Assembly: GCF_040958695.1 (NCBI RefSeq)
Contig: NZ_CP162599.1
Location: forward strand, 654,001-718,000
Source: Ornithinibacillus sp. 4-3
Lineage (GTDB): Bacteria > Bacillota > Bacilli > Bacillales > Amphibacillaceae
Direction: 5' to 3'
DNA: 64,000 nt
Position numbers and translations under genes: made by a program. Of the stretch, positions 1-9,102 are shown one piece after another. Position 1 is the first letter of the stretch. The number at the start of each line of letters is the position of its first letter. The notes beneath the pieces are model-generated. The model saw only the letters and a program-made list of their open reading frames with translations. It did no database searches and was not told where the DNA came from.

Positions 1-31
1 TTCATTTTGTAATGGATTTGGGGGTTACGGT

Positions 32-1084
32 ATGTGGAAAGTATTAAAAATTGCTAGTGCATTTATCGGAATTATTGTTGGTGCCGGCTTTGCATCTGGG
101 CAAGAGATTTTACAGTATTTTACAAGCTTTGGTTACATAGGTACAGTTGGAGCAATCGTTTCTACTACATTATTTGCATACCTTGGTATGAATCTAGTGA
201 TGCTTGGAAGTCGTCTGCAAACAACTTCGCATAAAGAAGTCATTTATAAAATTAGTGGACGTTATTTAGGATATATTGTAGATGCAATTATTATTTTCAC
301 GTTATTTGGTGTAGGCGTTGTTATGGTTGCTGGTGCTGGAGCGACTTTAAATCAGGAGTTTGGCCTTACTCCATTTTTAGGAAGTCTTCTTTTGACTATT
401 CTTATTTTACTAACGGTCATGCTGAACGTAGAAAAAGTAATCGCTATCATTGGAGGAATCACACCTGCGTTAATCGCAGCAGTTGTGTTAATTAGTATTT
501 ATTGTATTTTCACATTTGATAAACCATTAGATGAATTGAATGAAATTGCAGTTCAACAAAAATCTGCTTTATCACATTGGTTTATTTCGGCAATCAATTA
601 TGTGTCTTTTAATATTGCGGTAGGTGCTGCGATGGCTTTAGTAATGGGTGGAGCAGAGAAAAATGAAAGAATTGCCAAATTCGGAGGTTTATTTGGAGGT
701 TTAAGCTTAGGTATTTTAATCGTATTAAGCCATTTAGCTATTTTTTCAAAAATTGATCAAACCATTGGTTATGACATGCCAATGTTAAAAATTGTAAATG
801 ATATCTCACCGAATTTATCATTAGTTATGGCAGTTGTGTTATTCGGAATGATTTTTAACACTGGTGTAGGGATGTTTTATGCTTTTGTAGCACGTTTTGT
901 AAAAATGAATACGAAGAAGGCAAATATTATGATTGTTGTTACATTAGCTGCTGGCTTTGCGCTGAGTTTTGTAGGATTTACTGATTTAGTTAGTTTATTC
1001 TATCCAATTATTGGATTCCTAGGGCTATTCCTTGTATTTGCTTTAATTATTGCACCATATAGAATACCAAAGCGTAAAGAATAA
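32..1084 (+). CDS. YkvI-family multispanning membrane protein
   Basis: The 350-residue product is almost entirely hydrophobic, with about ten predicted membrane segments. It opens with a glycine-rich first helix (IVGAGFASGQE, residues 16-26) typical of the YkvI family, distant relatives of the APC/LeuT-fold transporters. The substrate is not known. The ATG follows a GGGGG-type ribosome site a few bases upstream. The next gene, another membrane protein, begins 71 bp downstream on the same strand, so the two may be co-transcribed. The family call is firm; any transport role is inference. Confidence 0.8.
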   Translation: MWKVLKIASAFIGIIVGAGFASGQEILQYFTSFGYIGTVGAIVSTTLFAYLGMNLVMLGSRLQTTSHKEVIYKISGRYLGYIVDAIIIFTLFGVGVVMVAGAGATLNQEFGLTPFLGSLLLTILILLTVMLNVEKVIAIIGGITPALIAAVVLISIYCIFTFDKPLDELNEIAVQQKSALSHWFISAINYVSFNIAVGAAMALVMGGAEKNERIAKFGGLFGGLSLGILIVLSHLAIFSKIDQTIGYDMPMLKIVNDISPNLSLVMAVVLFGMIFNTGVGMFYAFVARFVKMNTKKANIMIVVTLAAGFALSFVGFTDLVSLFYPIIGFLGLFLVFALIIAPYRIPKRKE

Positions 1085-1155
1085 GAAGATAGGATTCCAT
1101 CATAAGTTTCGTGTAGAATAGAAGAAAAGCTAGTTATGGAGATGAAGGTTCTGCT

Positions 1156-2571
1156 ATGTTTAAACAAATAGGACGATTAGGCTTTGCGATTTCTACAACA
1201 TTATTTGTTTTATTTCATTTCTTAGAATTATTTTTTTCAGAAGCCATTTTTCTTTCGCTGATTTCATTTTTTGGTCTTTTAACATTATTTTTTGGAATTT
1301 TAATCTTAAATCACCGAGCTATACTATTGCCACTTATTCTTTTAATTGTGGCAATAGTTATTGGTTTGGCACATCCAAGTGCTAGTTTTTCAGAGGTCTT
1401 TTGGGTAGGGGCAAGTAAAATGCGTTCATTACTCCCTATGTTATTTGTAATTCCATTTGTAGCTTGGGTATTGAAACAGGAAAACTATGTAGAAGATACG
1501 ATTTTGTTAATGAAGCGTCAGCTGAAAAGTAGTCGAACTTTTTATGGTTTACTTATTTTTATGACGCAAATCATATCATTTTTCTTACTTTTTGGTTCGA
1601 TTGTTGTTGTTTATCAGATTGCAACAACCTTTTTTAAAGGGAAAGTTTCACCAACTTGGGAAGTTTTTAAATCAACTGCAGTATTACGTGGATTTTCATT
1701 TTCCTCTATGTGGGTTGTTAGTATGCCGAGCTTTGCTTATACAGTAGCTGTTTTACAAGCTGATTTGATTCATGCTTTTATCCAAGGGTTATTGGTGGGT
1801 GTAGCAGGTCTACTACTTGGAATTGTTCATTTGCATTTTTATGAGAAAAAACAGAAAATCTCTTTGTCTAGCGAAATAAGAGAAGTGATTGCGAAGGCAG
1901 AGGAAAATCGTTCAACTGTTCAAAATGGTTTAAGAAATCCGATTGAATTTGCAGTATTATTTAGTTCTTTAATTATTCTAACCTTTGTTGCCAATGCTTT
2001 ACTGCCGTTAGACTTATTGGCTGTGATTCCGTTTGTTGTGATTGTCTGGGTGGTAACTTATTTTATTGTGAAACGAAGAATGAGGGCATTGTTTCAGGAG
2101 ATTAAACAATATTTCAGTAAAAGGATTACTTCTAATGCACCACAATGGGTCTTGTTATTGGCTACAGGTATTTTAATCGTAGCTTTGGATACTTCTGGAT
2201 TGTCTGAAGCGGCTATGCAGGGTGTTTATCAATGGTCAGAGAGTGCGCTAGGGATTAATTTCCTATGGGTATTGCCATTAATAGTACTTATGCTTGGATT
2301 TTTAGGAGTTGGGCCACTTTCTGTAACTGTACTTATCGCTGGCATTGTGCTTAGTATTTATCTACCATATGAGCCAGAGTTAATTGTATTAGCGATGACA
2401 TTAGGAAGTGCATTAAGTATCTTGCTATCACCGATCGTTATACCAACGATCCTGCTCAGCGGAGTGAATCAGAAAAATCCATTTGAAAATAGTGTGTTAT
2501 ATAATTGGAAGTTTGCTATCACCTTTTATTTCTTGGTAGAAACATATATTCAAATTCGGCTGCTATTTTAA
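1156..2571 (+). CDS. Uncharacterised multispanning membrane protein, possible permease
   Basis: The 471-residue protein has roughly twelve hydrophobic segments broken by a basic cytoplasmic loop near residues 230-260 (YEKKQK onwards). The paired halves and the small-residue-rich C-terminal helices (LGFLGVGPLSVTV; LSILLSPIVIPTILLSG) resemble ion-transporter-superfamily permeases, but I recognise no defining motif. The start has an AAGG ribosome site about 7 bp upstream. It is followed by a strong terminator at 2585-2619. It may be co-expressed with the YkvI-like gene before it. The function is unknown. Confidence 0.6.
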   Translation: MFKQIGRLGFAISTTLFVLFHFLELFFSEAIFLSLISFFGLLTLFFGILILNHRAILLPLILLIVAIVIGLAHPSASFSEVFWVGASKMRSLLPMLFVIPFVAWVLKQENYVEDTILLMKRQLKSSRTFYGLLIFMTQIISFFLLFGSIVVVYQIATTFFKGKVSPTWEVFKSTAVLRGFSFSSMWVVSMPSFAYTVAVLQADLIHAFIQGLLVGVAGLLLGIVHLHFYEKKQKISLSSEIREVIAKAEENRSTVQNGLRNPIEFAVLFSSLIILTFVANALLPLDLLAVIPFVVIVWVVTYFIVKRRMRALFQEIKQYFSKRITSNAPQWVLLLATGILIVALDTSGLSEAAMQGVYQWSESALGINFLWVLPLIVLMLGFLGVGPLSVTVLIAGIVLSIYLPYEPELIVLAMTLGSALSILLSPIVIPTILLSGVNQKNPFENSVLYNWKFAITFYFLVETYIQIRLLF

Positions 2572-2584
2572 GAAAATATGGAAA

Positions 2585-2620
2585 GAAAAAAACATTTCAT
2601 TACTCGAAATGTTTTTTTCT
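2585..2620. terminator. Bidirectional rho-independent terminator
   Basis: A perfect 14-bp stem (2585-2598 with 2606-2619, arm GAAAAAAACATTTC) has a 7-base loop and carries an A-run and a T-run at its two edges. It ends the two-gene membrane protein unit and separates it from the amidohydrolase. Confidence 0.85.
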
Positions 2621-2700
2621 TTATGTTATAATTTGATTATATTTTTGCAATATTATTAATAAAGCGAAACTACGATAAAAATTATTGGAGGTAATAGGGA

Positions 2701-3942
2701 ATGTCTTATGTATTAGTAGAAAATGGAACCTTAATTGATGGAAATGGTGGAGATCCAGTAGCTAATGGTGCTGTATTAATTAAAGATAATATTATTGAAC
2801 AAGTTGGAACAAAAGATTCTATTCAAATTCCAGCTGGTGCCAATGTAGAGACAATAGATGCAAAAGGCGGAACAATTTTACCTGGATTAATCGATGCACA
2901 TGTACATATTACATTTGAACTTGGTAGCTTAGAGGAAAGAGCAAGCACACCTTTCTCTTTAAAATTCTATCAAACTATTGAATATATGAGAAAAACATTA
3001 GATGCTGGGATTACAACAATACGTGATGCTGGTGGAGCAGATTTAGGTTTAAAACAAGCGGTAAATAATGGTCTTGTTGTAGGGCCTCGTATGCAACTTT
3101 CTATTAATGCATTAACGATTACTGGTGGACATGGAGACTCTTGGATGCTTTCCGGAATGGACTTAACAAGACAAGGCTATCCTGGAATGCCAAATGGACT
3201 TTGTGATGGGAAAGAAGAAGTGAGAAAGAAAACACGTGAAATGTTACGTGCAGGTGCAGATTTAATTAAAGTTCACTCTACTGGTGGGGTAATGAGCCCA
3301 ACAGATCATCCAGAGTATACGCAGTTCGCTTTGGAAGAATTAGAAGTAATGGTTGAAGAAGCACGATTCCATCGCAATAAGAAGGTAATGGCACATGCTC
3401 AAGGAACAGAAGGAATTCAAAATGCGATTAAAGCAGGTATTCATTCTATTGAGCATGGTATTTATTTAGATGATGAAACAATTGAAATGATGAAAGAACA
3501 TGGTACATATTTAGTTCCAACATTATTAGCACCTGTTGGTGTATTAGAACTAGCAGAAGAGCGTAGCTTGCCTAAATATGCAGTGAAAAAAGCGGAAGAA
3601 GTAGTAAATGATCATATGGAAAGCTTCAGACGCGCTCACAAAGCCGGAGTAAAAATTGCTATGGGAACAGATGCAGGTGTATTCACACACGGAATTAATC
3701 TTCGTGAGCTTGGTTTAATGTGTGAGGGTGGAATGACACCAATGGAATCAATTGTTGCAACCACTAAAGTAGCAGCAGAATGTATGGGCTGGGAAGATCA
3801 AGTTGGTACATTAGAAGCTGGGAAGTTTGCAGACGTAGTTATTTTAAATGGAGATCCACTTGATGATATTCATGTAATAGAGAATCAAGATAATATTGTA
3901 ACTGTATTAAAAGACGGTAAGATTGTTAAAGATTTACGATAA
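2701..3942 (+). CDS. Metal-dependent amidohydrolase, imidazolonepropionase-like
   Basis: This 413-residue enzyme belongs to the amidohydrolase superfamily subgroup that contains imidazolonepropionase-like proteins and Xaa-Pro/Xaa-Arg dipeptidases. Visible metal-site motifs are DAHVHIT (about residues 66-72), a lysine in LIKVHSTGG likely to be the carboxylated bridging lysine, HAQG, SIEHG and GTDAG. The N-terminal beta-sandwich (NGTLIDGNGGDP) and its C-terminal partner (GKFADVVILNGDP) are complete. The ATG has a strong site, TTGGAGG, 10 bp upstream. The gene stands alone between terminators at 2585 and 3994. The substrate, possibly a peptide or a small cyclic amide, cannot be fixed from sequence. 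Confidence 0.8.
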   Translation: MSYVLVENGTLIDGNGGDPVANGAVLIKDNIIEQVGTKDSIQIPAGANVETIDAKGGTILPGLIDAHVHITFELGSLEERASTPFSLKFYQTIEYMRKTLDAGITTIRDAGGADLGLKQAVNNGLVVGPRMQLSINALTITGGHGDSWMLSGMDLTRQGYPGMPNGLCDGKEEVRKKTREMLRAGADLIKVHSTGGVMSPTDHPEYTQFALEELEVMVEEARFHRNKKVMAHAQGTEGIQNAIKAGIHSIEHGIYLDDETIEMMKEHGTYLVPTLLAPVGVLELAEERSLPKYAVKKAEEVVNDHMESFRRAHKAGVKIAMGTDAGVFTHGINLRELGLMCEGGMTPMESIVATTKVAAECMGWEDQVGTLEAGKFADVVILNGDPLDDIHVIENQDNIVTVLKDGKIVKDLR

Positions 3943-3993
3943 AATATTTCGTATGTTATGCAGAAAGCTTACATTATCTTTAAAAATTAAAGC

Positions 3994-4036
3994 AAAGGGA
4001 TTTGAGTATGAATATATGCTCAAATCCCTTTTTTTT
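3994..4036 (+). terminator. Rho-independent terminator of the amidohydrolase gene
   Basis: A 13-bp perfect stem (AAAGGGATTTGAG, 3994-4006, pairing with 4019-4031) has a 12-base loop and is followed by a run of T. It lies 51 bp after the amidohydrolase stop. Confidence 0.9.
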
Positions 4037-4192
4037 CATATAAATAGACATAAATGATCCCTGGTCAGTTTCACTTTTCTAAGCTAATGTTTTTAATTAT
4101 AGAAAGATTAGTAGATATTATTACCGTACTTTTCATCCAGTTTATCAATACATTCCATATCATTGTTTCTGTATAGTTCGGTACTGAGGATG

Positions 4193-4978
4193 CTAATTTA
4201 AATAAGAAATGTATTCATGTGCAGTTGTTCCATATACACATTTGAAATGTTTGTTTAAGTGTGTTAAATCAACAAATCCATAATGAGCTACTGCTGAATA
4301 TAAATCTTTACTTTTTTCCATTAATTGTCTAGCTTGTTCTAGTCTATGGTTAAGAGAGTATTGGTAAGGGGTAATTCCAGTTTGAGCTTTAAACATTCTA
4401 ATGAATTGAAATTTTGATAAATTAAGCTGTTTACTAATTTCATCGAGTTTAAGGACATTCCCTAGATCAGAACGTAGCATTTCTTTTGCTTTTTTTATGA
4501 GCGTATTATCTTTTAGCAGATTTGCTGAAACATTTGTTTGAATAAGATTATCTGTTAGGGAAAGCAACAATGTACTACATAAGGACTCATCTTTTCCACT
4601 TAGTATTGCATGGGCAAGATTTAATACACTGCTTTTTAATATGTGATTATATACAATAGGTTTTTGGAAATATATCATTTCCTTTTTCTCGGTAACATCT
4701 AAAAGAGATTGAGGATCTATATAGAGCATAACGTAGTCAAGGCCATTTTCATCATGCGCCATTCCATCGTGTGCTTGCTCTGGATTAAAGAACATCACAC
4801 CATTTGGATAAGATAATTGCAGGTGACCATCTAAATGATAATGCTGAATACCACGTAATGTTACACCAATTGCATATTCTTTATGATAATGATTTTTATA
4901 TTTGAAATTAGTGAGACTAGCTGACAATGCTGTAATGTCTGCCACTTTTTTATAGTTAAAATTATCCACTCTACTCAC
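4193..4978 (-). CDS. AraC-family regulator with N-terminal cupin domain
   Basis: The 261-residue protein has an AraC-type ligand-binding cupin in its first half (HYHKEYAIGVTLRG; NPEQAHDG) and two helix-turn-helix motifs in its last 100 residues (LDEISKQLNLSKFQFIRMFKAQTG and a second ending in HLNKHFKCVYG). The gene starts 9 bp after the LysE-family exporter stop on the same strand, so the two form an operon. In comparable pairs the regulator senses an amino acid or drug and controls the exporter. That role is inferred here from position only. Confidence 0.85.
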   Translation of the reverse strand: MSRVDNFNYKKVADITALSASLTNFKYKNHYHKEYAIGVTLRGIQHYHLDGHLQLSYPNGVMFFNPEQAHDGMAHDENGLDYVMLYIDPQSLLDVTEKKEMIYFQKPIVYNHILKSSVLNLAHAILSGKDESLCSTLLLSLTDNLIQTNVSANLLKDNTLIKKAKEMLRSDLGNVLKLDEISKQLNLSKFQFIRMFKAQTGITPYQYSLNHRLEQARQLMEKSKDLYSAVAHYGFVDLTHLNKHFKCVYGTTAHEYISYLN

Positions 4979-4987
4979 CTCGCTATT

Positions 4988-5563
4988 CTATACCCAGATC
5001 ATAATTGTAGCATAAACCAAACTAAGAGCCATGACGATGTTAACAATCTTTGAATGCTTTTGTAGAAAGTTTTTGAGAATTGCACCAAACAGAATCCAAG
5101 AAATAAATGCTAAAAAACCAATGATAGTTATAACAATTACTCCTATTGTAATAATGGTTGTATCGGTATAGTAGGGTAAAATAAAGCTAGGGATAACTGT
5201 TAAGGTAAAGATAACTACTTTGGGATTTAAAAATTGCATAAGAAAACCTGTAGTAAAAGTACCGGTTTTGTTGTCTCTTGATTTTGTTGAATCCATTTTA
5301 TAGATTTGATAAGAGAGATATAACATATAAATGGTTCCAATTATTTGCATACCAATTAAGATATTCGGCATGATTGTTATTAATATTGAATTCAACATAG
5401 CCGATATTCCAAGTAATAAACCAAAAGCGATAGTTGCTCCAAATGTATATTCTGCTGCTTTTTTTGTCCCATAATTATGTACAGTAGATAGTATAACAAT
5501 ATTCGTAGGTCCTGGAGTAAATGTCGTAATAAAGCAGTAAATGATAAAAGATGTAATATCCAA
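4988..5563 (-). CDS. LysE/RhtB-family amino-acid exporter
   Basis: The 191-residue protein has six hydrophobic helices and the family signature TPGPTNIVILSTVHNYG near residue 16. A second landmark, FLNPKVVIFTLTVIPSF, lies near residue 110. LysE/RhtB proteins export amino acids or derivatives from the cytoplasm; the substrate is not predictable here. The start is TTG at 5563-5561 with GGAAGGAG about 9 bases upstream. That start codon lies inside one arm of a long inverted repeat (5550-5606) and the ribosome site lies in its loop, suggesting control of translation. The gene leads the operon with the AraC regulator. Confidence 0.85.
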   Translation of the reverse strand: MDITSFIIYCFITTFTPGPTNIVILSTVHNYGTKKAAEYTFGATIAFGLLLGISAMLNSILITIMPNILIGMQIIGTIYMLYLSYQIYKMDSTKSRDNKTGTFTTGFLMQFLNPKVVIFTLTVIPSFILPYYTDTTIITIGVIVITIIGFLAFISWILFGAILKNFLQKHSKIVNIVMALSLVYATIMIWV

Positions 5564-5606
5564 GATGAAAAACTCCTTCCTAAGGTGCTTTCTTGAATAT
5601 TACATC
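5550..5606 (-). promoter_or_regulatory. Inverted repeat enclosing the exporter's ribosome site
   Basis: Arms 5550-5564 and 5592-5606 match at 14 of 15 positions (GATGTAATATCCAAG against the complement of CTTGAATATTACATC). In the minus-strand mRNA the TTG start codon falls in the stem and the GGAAGGAG ribosome site in the loop. The structure could gate translation, or the repeat could be a DNA operator for the adjacent AraC protein. Confidence 0.45.
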
Positions 5607-5690
5607 TTCTATATAAAGAGCGTATAGTATATTATTGCAAGTTTACTGAATCAATTTAGTCAAAATCATTCAGCTATATAAAATTCCTAA

Positions 5691-6431
5691 TTACTCATCA
5701 AATTCTTCTGATTTCACTGCATGCTCTAATAATTGCAAAGGATGTAGTATTTGTTCGGTGATTGAGTTTTCCAATGGACTATCTTGAACTTTAAATTTTT
5801 TAATCTCTCTATTAAGGTGCTCCATCTTCACGTCTAGCTCTGCAGCGGATTCAGCTGCTTCTTTTAATTCATCAATTAATGTTTGCGGGATATCTTTATT
5901 ATATTTATAGAAAATCTTATGTTCTAAGCTTGCCCAGAAATCCATTGCAATGGTACGAACTTGAATTTCTACAGGTGTTAATACTTCTCGATCTGATAAG
6001 AAAATAGGGATTTCAACCAGTAAATGTAAGCTACGATATCCATTTGGTTTAGGATCTTTAATATAATCCTTACATTCAATAAGTTTGATATCCTTTTGAT
6101 TGATTAGCATCTCTTTAATTCGGTAAATATCTGAGATAAAGGAACAGGTGATACGTACTCCAGCAATATCCCTTATTTCATTTTTGATAGCATCAAGGGA
6201 AATATCTAAATCTTTTCGACTAATTTTTTTCACAATGCTTTCCACGCTTTTTACGCGAGAAGTGACATGTTCGATAGGGTTATAGTCATGCAGATATGTA
6301 AATTCTTCCTTTAAAATATTTATTTTTGTATTTATTTCATCCAGGGCAAATTTATAAGGCATCATAAATCGGGAACTTTCAATTTTTATTGCTTTAATTT
6401 TATTTAAGTTTAATGTCATGTTTTGCTCCAT
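5691..6431 (-). CDS. ywaC: Small alarmone synthetase, YwaC/RelP type
   Basis: This 246-residue protein is a single-domain (p)ppGpp synthetase that transfers pyrophosphate from ATP to GDP or GTP in the stringent response. The motifs follow B. subtilis YwaC rather than YjbM: YKFALDEI, NPIEHVTSRVKSVESIV, DIAGVRITCSFISDIYRI, PKPNGYRSLHL and RTIAMDFWASLEHKI. There is no hydrolase, TGS or ACT domain. It is about 35 residues longer than YwaC, mostly an acidic C-terminal tail after residue 210. The gene is monocistronic. Its upstream region runs straight into a MITE-like element at 6485-6704. Confidence 0.9.
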   Translation of the reverse strand: MEQNMTLNLNKIKAIKIESSRFMMPYKFALDEINTKINILKEEFTYLHDYNPIEHVTSRVKSVESIVKKISRKDLDISLDAIKNEIRDIAGVRITCSFISDIYRIKEMLINQKDIKLIECKDYIKDPKPNGYRSLHLLVEIPIFLSDREVLTPVEIQVRTIAMDFWASLEHKIFYKYNKDIPQTLIDELKEAAESAAELDVKMEHLNREIKKFKVQDSPLENSITEQILHPLQLLEHAVKSEEFDE

Positions 6432-6471
6432 GATTGATAATCTCCATTCTTAATGAAATGATTCCATATCT

Positions 6472-6477
6472 ATTATA
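6472..6477 (-). promoter_or_regulatory. Candidate -10 box for the alarmone synthetase
   Basis: A perfect TATAAT on the minus strand lies about 40 bp before the synthetase start. With normal spacing the -35 region would fall in the outer end of the MITE-like element (TTGTAC, a weak match), so the element's insertion may have supplied part of the promoter. This is tentative. Confidence 0.3.
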
Positions 6478-6484
6478 AGGGGTT

Positions 6485-6704
6485 GTTCAAAAAGTACAAT
6501 AAAAATGACACATCGAACAGGGGAACTTCGACTAAGTTCCGACACGTCCTGTGGAAGTCGTTGGCTTGCTTTTCCGTTCCTTGAAAAAGAAAAGCACTTT
6601 TTCTGCGTGCAAGAGCGTCTGCTCACGTATTGGAATCATACATTTTGCTACTCAAAGCTACGCCTCCTTGAACTACTTGGTCCTTTTTGTTGAACTTTTT
6701 GAAC
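6485..6704. mobile_element. MITE-like element with 21-bp imperfect terminal inverted repeats
   Basis: The ends 6485-6505 (GTTCAAAAAGTACAA...) and 6684-6704 are inverted repeats that match at 19 of 21 positions. The 220-bp interior holds no credible gene; a 62-codon open frame from 6505 lacks a ribosome site and any recognisable protein. The size, the inverted ends and a related 37-bp remnant at 26202-26238 indicate a non-autonomous dispersed element. Confidence 0.6.
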
Positions 6705-6857
6705 ACGTACTAGAAAAGAAGAAGTGAAAGAATAACAATAATTGACCGTATGATCTAGCTAGAACAACTTTCATGAATTTATCTATTGAGCTATAATGGG
6801 AAAGTGAGTAAAAAGTTAAAAAATTTACATTTGTTAATTAAAGAAAGGAAGACTAAA

Positions 6858-8222
6858 ATGAATTATATTGAAAAATTAAGCAATATCCTTCCTGAAGATC
6901 GAGTGACAACAAACCAAGTTGTATTGGAAAATCATAGTAAGGACGAGTCATATCATCAACCTCATTTACCAGATGTTGTTGTATTTCCTAATTCTGCAGA
7001 AGAGGTAAGTGCAGTAATGAAAATTGCTAATGAAGAAGAGATACCTGTGGTTCCTTTTGGACTGGGTACAAGCTTAGAAGGTGCAGCAATACCATATACA
7101 GGCGGAATTTCTTTAGATTTTTCACAAATGAATAAAATTCTTGAAATTATTCCAGAGGATTTTCTTGTAAAAGTACAGCCTGGAGTAACAAGAATTCAAT
7201 TAAATGAAGAACTAAAAAAACATGGATTATTTTTCTCAGTTGATCCAGGCGCAGATGCTACCCTTGGTGGAATGGCTGCAACCAATGCAAGTGGAACAAC
7301 AGCTGTTCGTTATGGGGTAATGCGTGATCAAGTTCGTGATTTAGAGGTTGTTTTAGCGGATGGTACGATTATGAATACAGGAAGCCTTGCAGCGAAATCA
7401 TCTTCTGGTTATAACTTAAATGGTTTATTTGTTGGGTCCGAGGGTACATTAGGATGCTTTACGGAATTAACATTAAGAGTGTATGGAATTCCAGAAGAAA
7501 CAGTAGCAGCTCGTGCTTCTTTTAAGACAATTGATGAGGCGGTGCAAGGGGTAGTAGCTATTCGTTCAGCAGGTATTCAAATTGCACGTATTGAGTTATT
7601 ATGTGAAGAATCAATGCGCCGTATTAATGCATTTAGTGAAACAAATTACTTAGAACAACCAGCATTATTTATGGAATTCCATGGTAATCAGGCTGGGCTT
7701 GAGCAGGATATTCAATTTGCCGAAGAGATTCTTGCAGACTTTGGTTGTGAAGGTTTCCAATTTGAGAAAGATACCCAATCCCGGAATAAATTATGGGAAG
7801 CACGTCATAATCATGCTTATTCTTTTATGCACAGTAATCCTGGAAAGAAAGCGATGGTTACTGATGTATGTATGCCAATTTCGCATTTAACAGGGGCGAT
7901 TAATTATGCATCAGAGCGCTTAGAAAATCTAGGAATTGTTGGCGGAATTGTAGGGCATGCTGGGGATGGGAATTACCATACCATTTTAATGATTGATCTG
8001 AATAATCCAGAAGAAATAGCACTTGGAAATCAATTTAATAAGGATATTGTAGAATATGCATTAGCACGTGGCGGTTCTTGTACAGGAGAGCATGGCGTTG
8101 GTGTAGGCAAGATGAAGTATCAGGAAATGGAACATGGCAATTCATTAGAAATAATGAAAACAATAAAACGTTCGCTTGATCCTAAAAATATTTTAAATCC
8201 TGGAAAAGTTATTAGCATTTAA
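6858..8222 (+). CDS. FAD-linked oxidoreductase, GlcD / D-lactate dehydrogenase type
   Basis: The 454-residue flavoprotein belongs to the FAD_binding_4 / FAD-oxidase C family, which oxidises D-2-hydroxy acids such as glycolate or D-lactate. The FAD domain shows PFGLGTSLEGAAIP, PGVTRIQLNEEL, GGMAATNASGTTAVRYG and SSGYNLNGLFVGSEGTLG. The C-terminal domain ends with the signature GGSCTGEHGVGVGK. The start is placed at 6858 because GAAAGGAAG sits 7-12 bp upstream; an in-frame ATG at 6786 has no such site. No GlcE/GlcF partner is adjacent, which favours a stand-alone cytochrome-linked or electron-bifurcating-type enzyme. The exact substrate is uncertain. Confidence 0.85.
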   Translation: MNYIEKLSNILPEDRVTTNQVVLENHSKDESYHQPHLPDVVVFPNSAEEVSAVMKIANEEEIPVVPFGLGTSLEGAAIPYTGGISLDFSQMNKILEIIPEDFLVKVQPGVTRIQLNEELKKHGLFFSVDPGADATLGGMAATNASGTTAVRYGVMRDQVRDLEVVLADGTIMNTGSLAAKSSSGYNLNGLFVGSEGTLGCFTELTLRVYGIPEETVAARASFKTIDEAVQGVVAIRSAGIQIARIELLCEESMRRINAFSETNYLEQPALFMEFHGNQAGLEQDIQFAEEILADFGCEGFQFEKDTQSRNKLWEARHNHAYSFMHSNPGKKAMVTDVCMPISHLTGAINYASERLENLGIVGGIVGHAGDGNYHTILMIDLNNPEEIALGNQFNKDIVEYALARGGSCTGEHGVGVGKMKYQEMEHGNSLEIMKTIKRSLDPKNILNPGKVISI

Positions 8223-8232
8223 ATAAAGAGAG

Positions 8233-8282
8233 AATCACAGTCTTGTTGATGAGGTGCACTCAACAAGTCTGTGATTTTTTTA
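8233..8282 (+). terminator. Terminator of the FAD oxidoreductase gene
   Basis: A stem of 8 plus 8 bp (AATCACAG and CTTGTTGA, pairing with TCAACAAG and CTGTGATT) has one T/T mismatch and a 10-base loop and is followed by TTTTTTT. It overlaps the end of the convergent hisJ gene. Confidence 0.85.
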
Positions 8283-9080
8283 TAGCAAATCATTAATCTT
8301 ATGAAAAGTAGGTTTTTGTTTACTAAAGCTACAAACATAAGTAAATCCTAGTTCATCTAGAAGCTGTAATGACTCTTTGAAATGATAGTTTATATCCTCT
8401 ACGCGATGTGCATCAGCACCAACCGTAATAATCTCGCCACCTAAGTCTTTATAAAGCTGTAAAATATCTTTACTTGGCAAAGCGTTCTTCATCCCATATC
8501 GAGTACCAGAAGTGTTGATTTCAATACCTTTGCCTTGAGGTATAATTGTTTGGAAAATTTGCGTGATGGTATCATGGAAATCAGTATTTACCTGCTGGCC
8601 AATGGTATATCTTTTTACTAAATCCAGATGGCCGAGAATTTGGTACTTATCAAAGTTTTTCACACAATAAAGCAGTTCTTCATAATATTTTTGATAAGCT
8701 GCTTCAATGGAGCGGGAATTAAATAATTCTCCTGAATGCAAGTCTGCTTTATCGACAGTGTGCAAGGAACAGATAATAAAATCAAATTCCTTTTGGGCTA
8801 AAAAGGCTTCATATCTTTCTGGTAAATGTGGCTGAATCCCTACTTCAATTCCTTTATAAATTTCAATATCAGTTTCATAGATTTTTTGTAATCGAGATAA
8901 TTCCTTGAAATATCCATCTAAATCAAGATCAAATGTATATAGTGGATCAGGATAATCAAAATCAATATGGTCCGTAAAACATATTTTTCGAAGTCCCTTC
9001 TGAATAGCTCCTTGAACCATTTCTTCCATTGGAACAGAACAATCATCTGAAAAATGACTATGTACATGATACTCAAACAT
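8280..9080 (-). CDS. hisJ: Histidinol-phosphatase, PHP family
   Basis: The 266-residue protein has the PHP metal-binding signatures YHVHSHFSDD (residues 4-13), FTDHIDFDYPDP, SLHTVDK, GHLDLVKRY and GADAHR. HisJ hydrolyses L-histidinol phosphate to histidinol, the penultimate part of histidine synthesis. It is transcribed away from the hisZGDB... operon, about 170 bp apart. It completes the pathway because the operon's HisB is the monofunctional dehydratase. The gene has a GGAGGGA ribosome site and shares its stop region with the convergent FAD enzyme's terminator. Confidence 0.92.
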   Translation of the reverse strand: MFEYHVHSHFSDDCSVPMEEMVQGAIQKGLRKICFTDHIDFDYPDPLYTFDLDLDGYFKELSRLQKIYETDIEIYKGIEVGIQPHLPERYEAFLAQKEFDFIICSLHTVDKADLHSGELFNSRSIEAAYQKYYEELLYCVKNFDKYQILGHLDLVKRYTIGQQVNTDFHDTITQIFQTIIPQGKGIEINTSGTRYGMKNALPSKDILQLYKDLGGEIITVGADAHRVEDINYHFKESLQLLDELGFTYVCSFSKQKPTFHKINDLL

Positions 9081-9102
9081 TAAAAAATCCCTCCAAAATT
9101 GG

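Noticed and set aside
4100..4192. Coding-like minus-strand stretch after the AraC gene (YRNNDMECIDKLDEKYGNN)
   Set aside because: It is too short, lacks a start with a ribosome site and has no recognisable family; it may be chance or a relic.
6505..6693. 62-codon open frame inside the MITE-like element
   Set aside because: It has no ribosome site, no recognisable protein features, and lies wholly between terminal inverted repeats of a repeat element.
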